Positions 52,990-61,996 are shown, numbered from the stretch's first letter. The stretch: DNA of 64,000 nt from JAMIFN01 sp964544605 (GCA_964544605.1 CAZJBX010000007.1:1-64000); one strand, 5' to 3'. Notes: a model not told the origin generated them from the sequence alone. Translations and numbers: made by a program.

Positions 52990-55422
52990 TTAAGCGCGCA
53001 AACGCGCCCCAAGTTGGCCTTCCAAAGCGGCGAGTACGGCCAAGCGGTCGGCTTCGATTTGCTCCTCGGTCAAGGTCGCATCCATGCTGGCCAAGCTGAG
53101 GCCGATGGTGACGGATTTCTCGTCCATGCCGACGCTGCCGCCTTCTTTTTGTGGGCGGTAGATGTCATACAGCAGAGCCGATTGCAGGAATTGGGTTTTC
53201 GCCGCATTCACGGCCTGCATGATGGCCGCATGGCTGGTGGCCTCGGGCAGCACCACCGAGACATCGCGCTCCGCGCCTTGGTAGCGCGACAGGGCTTGCG
53301 CCTGCGGCAAGGCCACGGCTTGCAGGCTGGCACCATCGAGTTCAAACACCACTGGCGCTTGCGGCAAATCGTAGCCTTGCACCCATTTGGGGTGCAGCTC
53401 GCCGATATAGCCCACGGCCTGGCCGCCCAGCAGCACTTGGGCCGAGCGCCCAGGGTGCAGGGCAGGGTGCTGGGCCTCAGGCGCAAAGGCGGCAAAGCTG
53501 GCCTTGGGCAGCAGGCTTTCTACATCCGCTTTCACATCGTAGAAATCGACTTTGCGGGCGCTCTCGCCCCATTGCAGCGGTGCGGCTGTGCCATAAGCCA
53601 AGCCGCCCAACATGACGGGTTGGGCCACGCCGCGCACGCTGCGCAGGCCACCTTCTTGTGCCGCGTCTTTGCGGAACACACGGCCCCATTCAAACACGCG
53701 CACCACGGCGGCTTTGCGGTCTAAATTGCGCTGCAATACATCGAGCAAGCTCGGCAACAGGCCAGAGCGCATGACGCTCATTTGGCTGGCAATGGGGTTG
53801 AGCAGGCGCACGGGTTCGCTGTTGCCATTGAGCTGGGCCTCGTCCTCGGCCTTGATGAAGCTGTAGGCAACGACCTCTTGGTAGCCGCGCTCGGCCATGT
53901 GCCGCTTGATGGCGTGGCGGCTGCGCTGGCTCTCGCTGCCCACACGGGCACGGCTGAAGGCTTTGGGCGGGTGCAGGGGCAGGCTGTCCAAGCCTTGCAT
54001 ACGCAGCACTTCTTCAATCAAATCGGCCTCGATTTCGAGGTCAAAACGGTAAGAGGGTGGCGTGACATGGAATACCTCGCCATCGCGCTCAAAAGGCAGA
54101 CCCAGGCGGGCAAAAGCCTGCTCGCATTGCTCGGCGCTCACGGCCATGCCAATGACTTGCTGGGCGCGGCTCAGGCGCATGGCCACGGCGGGGCGCTCGG
54201 GCAGGGCCACAATCTGGTCGTCCAGCGGGCCAGCTTGGCCGCCGCAAATCTCCAGCACCAATTGCGTGATACGCTCTACAGCCAGCGGCGGCAGGGCAAA
54301 GTCCACGCCGCGTTCATAGCGGTGGCCGGCATCGGTGGTGAAGTTAAAACGCCGCGCACGGCCCGCAATGGCATCAGGCTGCCAAAAGGCCGCTTCAATG
54401 TAAATGTTTTGCGTGTCGTCGCCCACGGCGGTGGCCTCGCCCCCCATGATGCCCGCCAGCGATTCCACTTGCGCTTCATCCACAATCACGCCCACATTCG
54501 CATCCAGCGCCACGCTTTGGCCATTGAGCAGGGTCAGGCTCTCGCCCTCTTGCGCCCAGCGCACCGTCAGCCCGCCTTTGATTTTGTCGAGGTCAAACAT
54601 ATGGCTGGGCTGGCCGATTTCAAACATAACGAAGTTGGAAATATCGACCAGCACGCTGACGGGGCGTTGGCCGCAGGCTTTGAGCTTTTGCACCATCCAA
54701 TCGGGCGTTGGGGCTTGGGCATTCACGCCGCGCAGCACACGGCCAGCAAAGCGGCCGCACAAATCAGGCGCTTGCACCGCCACGGGCAGGCGCTCGTCCA
54801 GCGTCACGGGGTTTTGCGTGTTTTGCCAAGCCGTGGCTGCAGGCAGCAGCGGGCTGCCTGTGTGGGCCGCCAGCTCACGGGCCACGCCCAGCACGCTCAA
54901 GCAGTGGCCGAGGTTGGGCGTGAGTTTGATTTCCATCACCTGCTCATTGAGCTGCAAATACTCGCGGATGTCGCCGCCCACGGGCGCGTCGGCGGGCAGC
55001 TCCAGCAGGCCGCTGGCATCCTCATCAATGCCCAGCTCTTTGGCCGAGCACAACATGCCCAAGCTCTCGACACCGCGCAGCTTGCCTTTTTTGATTTTGA
55101 AGGGCTTGCCCTCGGCATCAGGTGGCAGCGCCGCGCCCACTGTGGCCAGCGGCACTTTGATGCCCACCCGCGCATTGGGCGCACCGCACACAATCTGGCG
55201 CAGCTCGCCCGTGCCCGCATCCACCTGGCACACGCGCAAGCGGTCGGCATCGGGGTGTTGCTCGCATTGCTTGATTTCAGCCACCACCACGCCAGTAAAT
55301 GGCGGTGCGACGGCCGCCATGCCCTCCAGCTCTAGGCCAGCCATGGTGAGCACATGGCCCAGTTCATCATCAGAAATAGCGGGGTGACAAAATTGGCGCA
55401 GCCAAGAAACGGAAATCAGCAT
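52990..55422 (-). CDS. pheT: Phenylalanine-tRNA ligase, beta subunit
   Basis: 810 residues. The large subunit of PheRS; with PheS it charges tRNA-Phe and edits misacylated Tyr. N-terminal tRNA-binding domain (about 39-150, VVVAEIKQCEQHPDADRLRV), B3/B4 editing domain (about 200-380), B5 (about 400-480), and the C-terminal ferredoxin-fold anticodon-binding domain (about 715-810, ALSRYQGAERDVSVVLPEAT). Normally transcribed with pheS directly upstream, but the upstream neighbour here is an unrelated gene on the other strand, so pheS must be elsewhere. Confidence 0.95.
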   Translation of the reverse strand: MLISVSWLRQFCHPAISDDELGHVLTMAGLELEGMAAVAPPFTGVVVAEIKQCEQHPDADRLRVCQVDAGTGELRQIVCGAPNARVGIKVPLATVGAALPPDAEGKPFKIKKGKLRGVESLGMLCSAKELGIDEDASGLLELPADAPVGGDIREYLQLNEQVMEIKLTPNLGHCLSVLGVARELAAHTGSPLLPAATAWQNTQNPVTLDERLPVAVQAPDLCGRFAGRVLRGVNAQAPTPDWMVQKLKACGQRPVSVLVDISNFVMFEIGQPSHMFDLDKIKGGLTVRWAQEGESLTLLNGQSVALDANVGVIVDEAQVESLAGIMGGEATAVGDDTQNIYIEAAFWQPDAIAGRARRFNFTTDAGHRYERGVDFALPPLAVERITQLVLEICGGQAGPLDDQIVALPERPAVAMRLSRAQQVIGMAVSAEQCEQAFARLGLPFERDGEVFHVTPPSYRFDLEIEADLIEEVLRMQGLDSLPLHPPKAFSRARVGSESQRSRHAIKRHMAERGYQEVVAYSFIKAEDEAQLNGNSEPVRLLNPIASQMSVMRSGLLPSLLDVLQRNLDRKAAVVRVFEWGRVFRKDAAQEGGLRSVRGVAQPVMLGGLAYGTAAPLQWGESARKVDFYDVKADVESLLPKASFAAFAPEAQHPALHPGRSAQVLLGGQAVGYIGELHPKWVQGYDLPQAPVVFELDGASLQAVALPQAQALSRYQGAERDVSVVLPEATSHAAIMQAVNAAKTQFLQSALLYDIYRPQKEGGSVGMDEKSVTIGLSLASMDATLTEEQIEADRLAVLAALEGQLGARLRA

Positions 55423-55570
55423 GGGAACTCAAGCAAAGTAGGGGGCCAAGCAGCGCTTGTGCCCCAAAACGGCAAAAACCCGCCATTTTACGGGCAATCC
55501 ACTCTGGCATTCTTTTTGCTGCAAAATGCATCTATTGTTTGAATCAGCGGCAGCTTGAAGGAGAGAATTC

Positions 55571-56206
55571 ATGGGCTTTTTTAGCCGAAAAAAAGACAAA
55601 ACCCCTGCTGAAGGGCCGCGTTCAACCGCGCCCGCATCCTTGCTGGTTGACGAGTCTTTGGTTGCGCCGCGTGCGCGCCGTGTTGCGCCACAACAATCGA
55701 GCAACCCCCGCACTGAGGTTTTGGGCTTTCTGCATGAGGCCAGCAAATCCTGCGGTCTGCGCGAGTTCATTCGCACCTATTTGTTCCACTTCCTCAATGA
55801 TGTGAACTTTGTCGTCACCGTTGAGATGAAGGTGGAGGCCCTGCGTGCCGACCCTGAGGCGCTTTTGGCCCGCTGGCAGCTCTTGCAACTGGGTGTCATG
55901 CGCTATGCACAAGGCAAGGGCATCCCGCTGGTTGGCGTGTATTGGAGCCTGCCGCTGGACAAAGCCCGCCCCCTGCCCGTGCTTGAAACCCAAGCCCGCT
56001 TGGGTAAAAGCATTTTGCCGGGCGTGCCCGATAGGCCCGAAGAGGACGCGGGCCAGCACACCATTCGGGCCATGAGTGCCAGCCGCTTCATGCCCATGGA
56101 ACTCGACCGTGGCATGGGCGCAGCCGAAATTGAAGTGAATGAAAGCCCCGACTCCGACTTGGGGCGTGAGTTCTTCGGTTCAGACTTCAACAAAGACAAA
56201 AGCTAA
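55571..56206 (+). CDS. Conserved protein of unknown function (211 aa)
   Basis: I do not recognise this protein. It has a charged start (MGFFSRKKDKTPAEGPRS) and a variable N-terminal third, then a folded region with TEVLGFLHEASKSCGLREFI, TYLFHFLNDVNFVV and LEALRADPEALLARWQLLQLG-like helices. No signal peptide or membrane helix; the acidic tail ends GREFFGSDFNKDKS. A GGAG ribosome site precedes the ATG. Single gene between divergent pheT and thrC; a 90-base gap separates it from thrC. Position-based inference of function is not justified. Confidence 0.6.
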   Translation: MGFFSRKKDKTPAEGPRSTAPASLLVDESLVAPRARRVAPQQSSNPRTEVLGFLHEASKSCGLREFIRTYLFHFLNDVNFVVTVEMKVEALRADPEALLARWQLLQLGVMRYAQGKGIPLVGVYWSLPLDKARPLPVLETQARLGKSILPGVPDRPEEDAGQHTIRAMSASRFMPMELDRGMGAAEIEVNESPDSDLGREFFGSDFNKDKS

Positions 56207-56296
56207 AGCAAGCGCAAGCCCCCCTTTGCGCCTTGACTTGGGGCGATAATGGCGGCTTGGCTTTGCGCCGCCCCGTTTTTTACTGCCTAGCTTGTC

Positions 56297-57724
56297 ATGA
56301 AATACATCTCCACCCGAGGCGACAACACCCGCCGCTCTTTCTCTGAAATCCTGCTCGAAGGCTTGGCCCCAGATGGCGGCCTTTATCTGCCTGAGAGCTA
56401 CCCCCAGCTTGATGCGGCGGCGCTGCAAAACCTGCGCGACATCCACGCCCAAGGCGGCTATGCGGCCTTGGCTTTTGAAATCCTCAGCCTCTATATCGAC
56501 GACATCCCCGCCGATGATTTGCGCGCCATTTGCGCTAAAACTTACACCAAAGAAGTATTCGGCACGGCCGCCATTGCGCCTGTGCGCCAACTTGACGGCC
56601 AAATCTACATCCAGGGTCTGTCTAATGGCCCGACCTTGGCCTTCAAAGACATGGCCATGCAATTGCTGGGCAATCTGTTTGAATACGAGCTGGCCCGCCG
56701 TGGCGAAGAACTCAATATCTTGGGTGCCACCAGTGGCGACACAGGCAGTGCCGCCGAATACGCCATGCGTGGCAAGCGAGGCGTGCGCGTCTTTATGACC
56801 AGCCCGCATGGGCGCATGAGTCCCTTCCAGCAGGCGCAAATGTTCAGCCTGATGGACGAAAACATCCACAACATCGCCATTGAAGGCGTGTTTGACGACT
56901 GCCAAGACATCGTGAAAGCCGTGAGCAACGATTTGGCCTTCAAACGCCAATACAAAATCGGCACCGTCAATTCCATCAACTGGGCGCGTTTGCTGGCCCA
57001 AGTCGTATATTACTTTGCGGGCTACTTCCAAGCCACGCAAAGCAATGCCGAGCGCATCTCCTTTACCGTGCCATCGGGCAATTTTGGCAATGTGTGCGCC
57101 GGCCATGTGGCACGGCAAATGGGCCTGCCGATTGCCAAACTGGTGGTCGCCACGAATGAAAACGATGTGCTCGACGAATTCTTCAAAACTGGGGTTTACC
57201 GCGTGCGCGACAGCGCCCACACTTACGAGACCTCCAGCCCCTCTATGGACATCAGCAAGGCCAGCAATTTTGAACGCTTCGTCTTTGACCTGATTGGCCG
57301 CGACGGGGCGCAAACCAAGGCCCTGTTTGGCCCCACGCTGCAAGCGCAGGGCTTTTTCGATCTCTCCACCTCAGCCGCTTTCAAAATCTGCACCAGCCGC
57401 TACGGTTTTCACAGCGGCAAAAGCACGCATACCGACCGCTTGGCCACCATCAAAGCCACTTACGATGGCTTTGGCGACATGATTGAAACCCATACGGCAG
57501 ACGCCTTGAAAGTGGCCCGTGAGAACCTCAGCCAAGGTGAAAAAATGGTGGTGCTGGAAACCGCCTTGCCGATTAAATTTGCCGCCACCATTGTGGAAGC
57601 ACTGGGCCGCGAACCTGAGCGCCCCGCCCAGTTTGAAGGCATTGAGGACTTGCCCAAACGCGTGCGCGTGATGCCCGCTGATGCGCAAGGCGTGAAAGAC
57701 TACATCGCCCAAGTTTGCGCCTGA
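56297..57724 (+). CDS. thrC: Threonine synthase
   Basis: 475 residues, the longer proteobacterial class. A PLP enzyme that turns phosphohomoserine into threonine. N-terminal MKYISTRGDNTRRSFSEILL with APDGGLYLPESYP; the PLP lysine in NGPTLAFKDMAMQLLG; SGDTGSAAEYAMRGK; and SVNSINWARLLAQVVYYF-type NSINW stretch (here TVNSINWARL). The hom gene, usually adjacent upstream, is missing, so the aspartate-to-threonine route is scattered (asd at 62 kb). Confidence 0.95.
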   Translation: MKYISTRGDNTRRSFSEILLEGLAPDGGLYLPESYPQLDAAALQNLRDIHAQGGYAALAFEILSLYIDDIPADDLRAICAKTYTKEVFGTAAIAPVRQLDGQIYIQGLSNGPTLAFKDMAMQLLGNLFEYELARRGEELNILGATSGDTGSAAEYAMRGKRGVRVFMTSPHGRMSPFQQAQMFSLMDENIHNIAIEGVFDDCQDIVKAVSNDLAFKRQYKIGTVNSINWARLLAQVVYYFAGYFQATQSNAERISFTVPSGNFGNVCAGHVARQMGLPIAKLVVATNENDVLDEFFKTGVYRVRDSAHTYETSSPSMDISKASNFERFVFDLIGRDGAQTKALFGPTLQAQGFFDLSTSAAFKICTSRYGFHSGKSTHTDRLATIKATYDGFGDMIETHTADALKVARENLSQGEKMVVLETALPIKFAATIVEALGREPERPAQFEGIEDLPKRVRVMPADAQGVKDYIAQVCA

Positions 57725-57758
57725 GTGGGCTTGACTGCCCTCGTTTTTGAGCTTGGCT

Positions 57759-58529
57759 GTGAATGCTGCCACCCGCCCGCCACGCCTGAGCGCCATTGAC
57801 GCATTCAGGGGCGCGGCCTGTGTGTGGATGGCGGTGTATCACTTTTGCTTTGATTTGAGCGCGCTGGGCTGGCGGCCTGACTGGAACTTCTACAGCGACC
57901 CATTCTGGACTTGGCAGCGCACGGGCATTTTGTCCAGCTTTTTACTTTGCGCCGGCATGGGGCAGGGCATGGCCAGCAGTTTGGGGCAAAGCTGGGCGCG
58001 TTTTTGGCGGCGTTGGGGCCAAATTCTGCTTTGCGCCGTAGTGGTTTCGGCCAGCACCTACGCTGTGTTTGGGCCGCGCTTTGTTTATTTTGGCGTGTTG
58101 CACGGCATGGCCCTTATGCTGCTGCTCACGCGCTGGCTCGCGCCCAAATGCGGCAACAGCGCCCTTGTGCTGCTGGCCTTGGCCTGCATCGCCACCCCCA
58201 TGCTTTACGGCCATTTTTTAAGCACAGGCTGGGCCTTGCCTGCGGCTTTTGATGCGCCTTGGCTCAATTGGCTCGGCCTCATCAGCCGCAAACCGCCTAC
58301 TGAAGACTATGTGCCCCTGCTGCCGTGGTGGGGCATGATGCTGCTGGGCCTGGCCCTGCAACGCTGGCTTTATGCCCAAGTGCAGACGGGCCGCATGGCG
58401 CTTGAAGCCCCAACTTGGGCTGGCCCTTTGGTCACTTTGGGCCGCCACAGCCTGAGCTTTTATATGCTGCACCAACCCCTGTTTTGGCTTGGCCTCTATG
58501 CCGCTGCCGCTTTGGGGCTTAAACCCTAG
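57759..58529 (+). CDS. DUF1624-type membrane acyltransferase-like protein
   Basis: 256 residues with about seven hydrophobic segments. N-terminal RLSAIDAFRGAACVWMAVYH, then FDLSALG, is the hallmark of the heparan-alpha-glucosaminide N-acetyltransferase-like family (DUF1624, PF07786), and DYVPLLPWWGMMLLGLALQR matches its later block. Likely an inner-membrane acyltransferase acting on a periplasmic glycan or lipid; substrate unknown. No ATG lies in front of the domain; GTG at 57759 is my choice, with TTG 57747 or 57753 possible, none with a strong ribosome site. It follows thrC on the same strand. Confidence 0.75.
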   Translation: MNAATRPPRLSAIDAFRGAACVWMAVYHFCFDLSALGWRPDWNFYSDPFWTWQRTGILSSFLLCAGMGQGMASSLGQSWARFWRRWGQILLCAVVVSASTYAVFGPRFVYFGVLHGMALMLLLTRWLAPKCGNSALVLLALACIATPMLYGHFLSTGWALPAAFDAPWLNWLGLISRKPPTEDYVPLLPWWGMMLLGLALQRWLYAQVQTGRMALEAPTWAGPLVTLGRHSLSFYMLHQPLFWLGLYAAAALGLKP

Positions 58530-58591
58530 CCGATTCCTCTTAAAATAGAAGAATTCTTTTCCCTTGCCGTTTTCTGATAAAGGCCGCCCGT

Positions 58592-60016
58592 ATGAGCACG
58601 AAAAAAAGCAAAACCCCAGCCCCTGAGACCCCAGCCAAAAAAAGCGCCAAAAAAGTGGTGCTGGCCTATTCAGGCGGTTTGGACACCTCCATCATCTTGA
58701 AATGGCTGCAAGATGAATACGGTTGCGAAGTGGTGACCTTTACCGCCGACTTGGGCCAAGGCGAAGAAATCGAACCCGCCCGCGCCAAAGCCCTGCAAAT
58801 GGGCATCAAAAAGCAAAACATCTTTATTGAAGACCTGCGCGAAGAATTCGTGCGTGATTTTGTCTTCCCCATGTTCCGCGCCAACGCCGTGTACGAGGGC
58901 GATTACCTGCTCGGCACTTCCATTGCCCGCCCCCTGATTGCCAAACGCTTGGTTGAAATCGCGCAAAAAACTGGCGCTGACGCCATCAGCCACGGCGCCA
59001 CCGGCAAAGGCAATGACCAAGTGCGTTTTGAACTCGGCGCTTACGCCCTCATGCCTGGCGTGACCATCATCGCCCCTTGGCGCGAGTGGGATTTGCTCAG
59101 CCGTGAAAAGCTCTTGGCCTATGCCGAAAAGCACAACATCCCCGTGGACTTCAAAAAGAAAAAAGGCGCTTCGCCTTACAGCATGGATGCCAACTTGCTG
59201 CACATCAGCTATGAAGGCGGCCAGCTCGAAGACCCCGATTTTGCGCCTGAAGAAAGCATGTGGCGCATGAGCAGCAGCCTTGAAAAAGCCCCTGCCAAGC
59301 CTGACATCATCGAGCTGACCTACGCCAAAGGCGACATCGTGGCCATCGACGGCAAAAAACTCTCACCTGCCCAAGTGCTGACTCAGCTCAACCAACTCGG
59401 TGGCAAACACGGCATTGGCCGCCTCGATAAAGTGGAAAACCGCTTTGTTGGCATGAAAAGCCGTGGCTGCTATGAAACCCCTGGCGGCACCATCATGCTG
59501 GCGGCCCACCGCGCCATTGAAAGCATCACCCTCGATCGCGAAGTCGTCGCCCTCAAAGACGACCTCATGCCGCGCTACGCCCGCACCATTTACAACGGCT
59601 TCTGGTTCAGCCCCGAGCGCGAGCTGATGCAAAAACTCATTGATGCCAGCCAAGACACCGTGAATGGCGTGGTGCGCGTCAAGCTCTACAAAGGCAATGC
59701 CATCATCATGGGCCGCAGCAGCCCCGACAGCCTGATTGACGAGAAAATCGCCACTTTTGAGGAAGACGACGGCGCTTACGACCACAACGATGCAGGCGGC
59801 TTCATCAAACTCAACGCCTTGCGCCTGCGCATTGCCGCCGAGAAAAAAGCCGCCGCCAGCAAGCCCAAAAAGCCTGCGGCCCGCAAAGCGCCAGCCCAGC
59901 CCAAAGCGGAGGCTGCGGTCAAAGCTGCGCCGAAAAAAGCGGCCCCAAAAAAGGCCGCCGCCAAGCCTGCCGCTAAAAAGCCAGCCAGCAAAAAAGCCAG
60001 CGCGAAAAAGAAATAA
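58592..60016 (+). CDS. argG: Argininosuccinate synthase with basic C-terminal tail
   Basis: 474 residues; ArgG without tail would be about 415. It ligates citrulline and aspartate using ATP. The core has VVLAYSGGLDTSIILKWLQ (ATP pyrophosphatase loop), GCEVVTFTADLGQGEE, HGATGKGNDQVRFELG and SPYSMDANLLHISYEGGQLE; the core ends near LNALRLRIAAEKK. After about residue 415 comes a ~59-residue tail with about 20 Lys and many Ala and Pro, in AAPKK-like repeats (KAAPKKAAPKKAAAKPAAKK). The N-terminus also has a basic, Pro-containing extension before the ATP loop. The frame and stop are clean, so the tail looks genuine. A strong terminator follows. Confidence 0.93.
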   Translation: MSTKKSKTPAPETPAKKSAKKVVLAYSGGLDTSIILKWLQDEYGCEVVTFTADLGQGEEIEPARAKALQMGIKKQNIFIEDLREEFVRDFVFPMFRANAVYEGDYLLGTSIARPLIAKRLVEIAQKTGADAISHGATGKGNDQVRFELGAYALMPGVTIIAPWREWDLLSREKLLAYAEKHNIPVDFKKKKGASPYSMDANLLHISYEGGQLEDPDFAPEESMWRMSSSLEKAPAKPDIIELTYAKGDIVAIDGKKLSPAQVLTQLNQLGGKHGIGRLDKVENRFVGMKSRGCYETPGGTIMLAAHRAIESITLDREVVALKDDLMPRYARTIYNGFWFSPERELMQKLIDASQDTVNGVVRVKLYKGNAIIMGRSSPDSLIDEKIATFEEDDGAYDHNDAGGFIKLNALRLRIAAEKKAAASKPKKPAARKAPAQPKAEAAVKAAPKKAAPKKAAAKPAAKKPASKKASAKKK

Positions 60017-60048
60017 GCGCGACTTTGTGGCCCAAGCACAGCCCAAAT

Positions 60049-60084
60049 CAGCCCCATGCCCCACGGCAGGGGCTGTTTTTGTTT
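60049..60084 (+). terminator. Intrinsic terminator of argG
   Basis: CAGCCCC (60049-60055) pairs with GGGGCTG (60069-60075) around a CCACGG-containing loop, followed by TTTTTGTTTT. It lies 33 bases after the argG stop and before the small membrane gene. Confidence 0.88.
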
Positions 60085-60105
60085 TCACTGTAAGAGATTG
60101 AAGCC

Positions 60106-60357
60106 ATGTTTTTGCCCATCATCATCATCGGCTGGCTGTTTGTGGTCTTCCTCATCGCCGTGGCCGAAGCCGTCGATCCGAAAGGCTCCTTGCTCTCAGC
60201 CTTCTTCACCTTTTTTGGCTGGGGCGTTTTTCCACTTAGCATCGTTGCCTACATCTTGGCCACGCCCATGCGCCGGCGCTGGCGGCAAAGCCAAGAAGCG
60301 CCAGACAAGACTGCGGCCCATACAGGGCAGGCCAGCAAAGAGGAAAGCAGCGCATGA
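60106..60357 (+). CDS. Small membrane protein (83 aa)
   Basis: Two hydrophobic helices, about residues 3-21 (LPIIIIGWLFVVFLIAVAEA) and 30-52 (AFFTFFGWGVFPLSIVAYIL), then a basic RRRWRQ end and a polar tail. No family recognised. It is short but convincing: the stop overlaps the ppx ATG by 4 bases (ATGA), indicating coupled expression, and the codon style fits. A role alongside Ppx is possible but not shown. Confidence 0.65.
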   Translation: MFLPIIIIGWLFVVFLIAVAEAVDPKGSLLSAFFTFFGWGVFPLSIVAYILATPMRRRWRQSQEAPDKTAAHTGQASKEESSA

Positions 60358-61316
60358 AGCCCAGCAATCGACACCCCGCGCTTTGGCGCGAGCGCCCGCG
60401 CAATTACGCCGTTATTGATTTGGGCTCCAACAGCTTTCGGCTGGAGCTGGTGCGGCCTGAGCCGCAAGGCGTGCGCCGCTTGGCCTATTTCAAAGACACC
60501 GTGCGCTTGGGCGGCGGCCTCAATGCCGATGGCCAGCTCAGCGCCGAGGCCATGCAAACGGCCTTTGCCAGCTTAGAACGCTTTGCGCAAATTTTGCAGC
60601 GCAACCGCTTGGCTGGGCGGCGCGCCATCGCCACCCAAACCCTGCGAGAAGCGGGCAACCGTGCCGTCTTTCTGCAAGAGGCCGAGCGCATCTTGGGCTG
60701 CCCCATAGACCTCATCAGCGGCGAAGAAGAAGCCCGCCTGATTTACCTTGGCGTGACGGCGCGTATGGCGGACAAAACCGAAAGGCGCTTGGTCATCGAC
60801 ATTGGCGGGCGCTCCACGGAAATCATTTCAGGGCAGGGCAAAAAGGCCAAAAATCTGGCCTCCTACGCCCTCGGCTCTGTGGCCGTATCGCAGCAATTCT
60901 TTGCCGATGGCGAATTCACCCGCGCCAGCCTACAAGCGGCCCACGCCCATGCCTTGGCTGTGCTAGAACCCGCACAGGCGCTTTTTCCACCGCAAGACTG
61001 GGCTGTGGCCTATGGCTCGGCAGGCACCACCAGCGCCGTCTCGGCCATATTGCAAGCCTCAGGCTATGGCGGCGATGTGCTCACGCTCGATGGCTTGGCT
61101 TGGCTGCGTGAGCAACTGCTACTGGCAGGCCGCGCCCAAGACCTCAAGCTGCCTGGCCTCAAAGCCGATCGCCGCGCCGTCATTGGCGGCGGCTTTAGCG
61201 TCCTCGCCGCCCTGTTTGAAGCCCTGCAAATGCAAGAGCTGCGCATCGTCAGCGGCGCACTGCGCCACGGCGTCTTGCAAGAGCTGCTGCCGCAGCGCCC
61301 GCACAAAGCCAAGTAG
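60354..61316 (+). CDS. Ppx/GppA family phosphatase (short form)
   Basis: 320 residues, without the C-terminal HD-like domain of E. coli Ppx and GppA (about 500). It belongs to the ASKHA fold: YAVIDLGSNSFRLELV (phosphate 1), ISGEEEARLIYLGV and the second glycine motif VIDIGGRSTEI, and GSAGTTSAVSAI. The predicted reaction is release of phosphate from polyphosphate or pppGpp; which one cannot be told. ppk, a usual partner, is not nearby. Coupled to the small membrane gene upstream. Followed by repeat island 4. Confidence 0.85.
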   Translation: MKPSNRHPALWRERPRNYAVIDLGSNSFRLELVRPEPQGVRRLAYFKDTVRLGGGLNADGQLSAEAMQTAFASLERFAQILQRNRLAGRRAIATQTLREAGNRAVFLQEAERILGCPIDLISGEEEARLIYLGVTARMADKTERRLVIDIGGRSTEIISGQGKKAKNLASYALGSVAVSQQFFADGEFTRASLQAAHAHALAVLEPAQALFPPQDWAVAYGSAGTTSAVSAILQASGYGGDVLTLDGLAWLREQLLLAGRAQDLKLPGLKADRRAVIGGGFSVLAALFEALQMQELRIVSGALRHGVLQELLPQRPHKAK

Positions 61317-61996
61317 AGGGCTTGGAGTGCGCCGTTTTACGGCGCTTTGGGCTTTCGACACTCATTTCGGCTCTTGATTCTAAAGCGGCGCAGAGCGCCG
61401 CACTCCAGAGGCGGGCGCAGCCTACCGTGGCCTTACTTCAACATTGCTGTGACTCAGTAGGGGCGTTGCATGCAACGCCCTACAAGATGCGCCCAACAAA
61501 GCTCGTCATGGCGAGGCGGCGCAGCCTACCGTAGCCTTACTTCAACATTGCTGTGACTCAGTAGGGGCGTTGCATGCAACGCCCTACAAGATGCGCCCAA
61601 CAAAGCTCGTCATGGCGAGGCGGCGCAGCCTGTCGTGGCCTTACTTCAACATTGCTGTGATTCAGTAGGGGCGTTGCATGCAACGCCTCTACAAGATGCG
61701 CCCAACAAAGCTCGTCATGGCGAGGCGGCGCAGCCTGTCGTGGCCTTACTTCAACATTGCTGTGATTCAGTAGGGGCGTTGCATGCAACGCCTCTACAAG
61801 ATGCGCCCAACAAAGCTCGTCATGGCGAGGGGGCGCAGCCTGACGGGATGGTTGCTGCTGGCCTTTTGAAGCTGTGGGTCGTGAGGAGAAGGACAGCCCA
61901 CCACCCCGCCCTTACGGGCACCCCTCCAGAGGAGGGGATTTGACTTTCTCGCTTCCAGGCAGGGCGCGCGCGGGAAGCAAAGAGCCTTGCGTGTCT
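61317..61996. repeat. Repeat island 4 between ppx and asd
   Basis: 680 bases without a real gene between two convergent genes. In order: family D variant (61324-61350, GCGCCG/CGGCGC with TTTTA loop), family D copy (61382-61406, GCGGCGC/GCGCCGC), the 104-105 bp tandem array (61415-61832), a family A half (61833-61854, GCGCAGCCTGACGG then GATGGTTG), and a family B element, inverted (61898-61940, GCCC-TTAC-GGGC). ORFs on both strands here come from the repeats. Confidence 0.85.
61415..61832. repeat. 104-105 bp tandem repeat, four copies
   Basis: Copies start at 61415, 61519, 61623 and 61728, with a fifth beginning at 61833 (periods 104, 104, 105, 105). Each unit opens with GCGCAGCCT (the 3' part of a family A element), continues through CTTACTTCAACATTGCTGTG, carries a family C palindrome with the GTTGCATGCAAC core (61457-61483, 61561-61587, 61665-61692, 61770-61797), and closes with CAAAGCTCGTCATGGCGAGG. 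Copies 1-2 and 3-4 differ as pairs (GACTCAG versus GATTCAG; CGCCCTAC versus CGCCTCTAC), which suggests duplication of a two-unit block or paired local change. Confidence 0.9.

Noticed and set aside
53782..55335. Long + strand ORF (517 aa) opposite pheT
   Set aside because: Antisense shadow of a conserved gene. The GC-biased codon style leaves complementary frames open. The same applies to 38070-39293 opposite the usher, 17416-18882 opposite the acyl-CoA ligase, 8713-9945 opposite ilvI and 4024-4992 opposite clpB.
61415..61832. Possible CRISPR array
   Set aside because: The repeats are about 104 bases and directly abutting, without unique spacers of similar length, and no cas gene is near. 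The 50-bp repeats at 35181 also lack spacers.
61558..61943. ORFs on both strands in the tandem array (76 aa on -, 102 aa on +)
   Set aside because: They are translations of the 104-105 bp repeat, with repeated peptide blocks, no ribosome site and similar openness on both strands. They do not resemble proteins.
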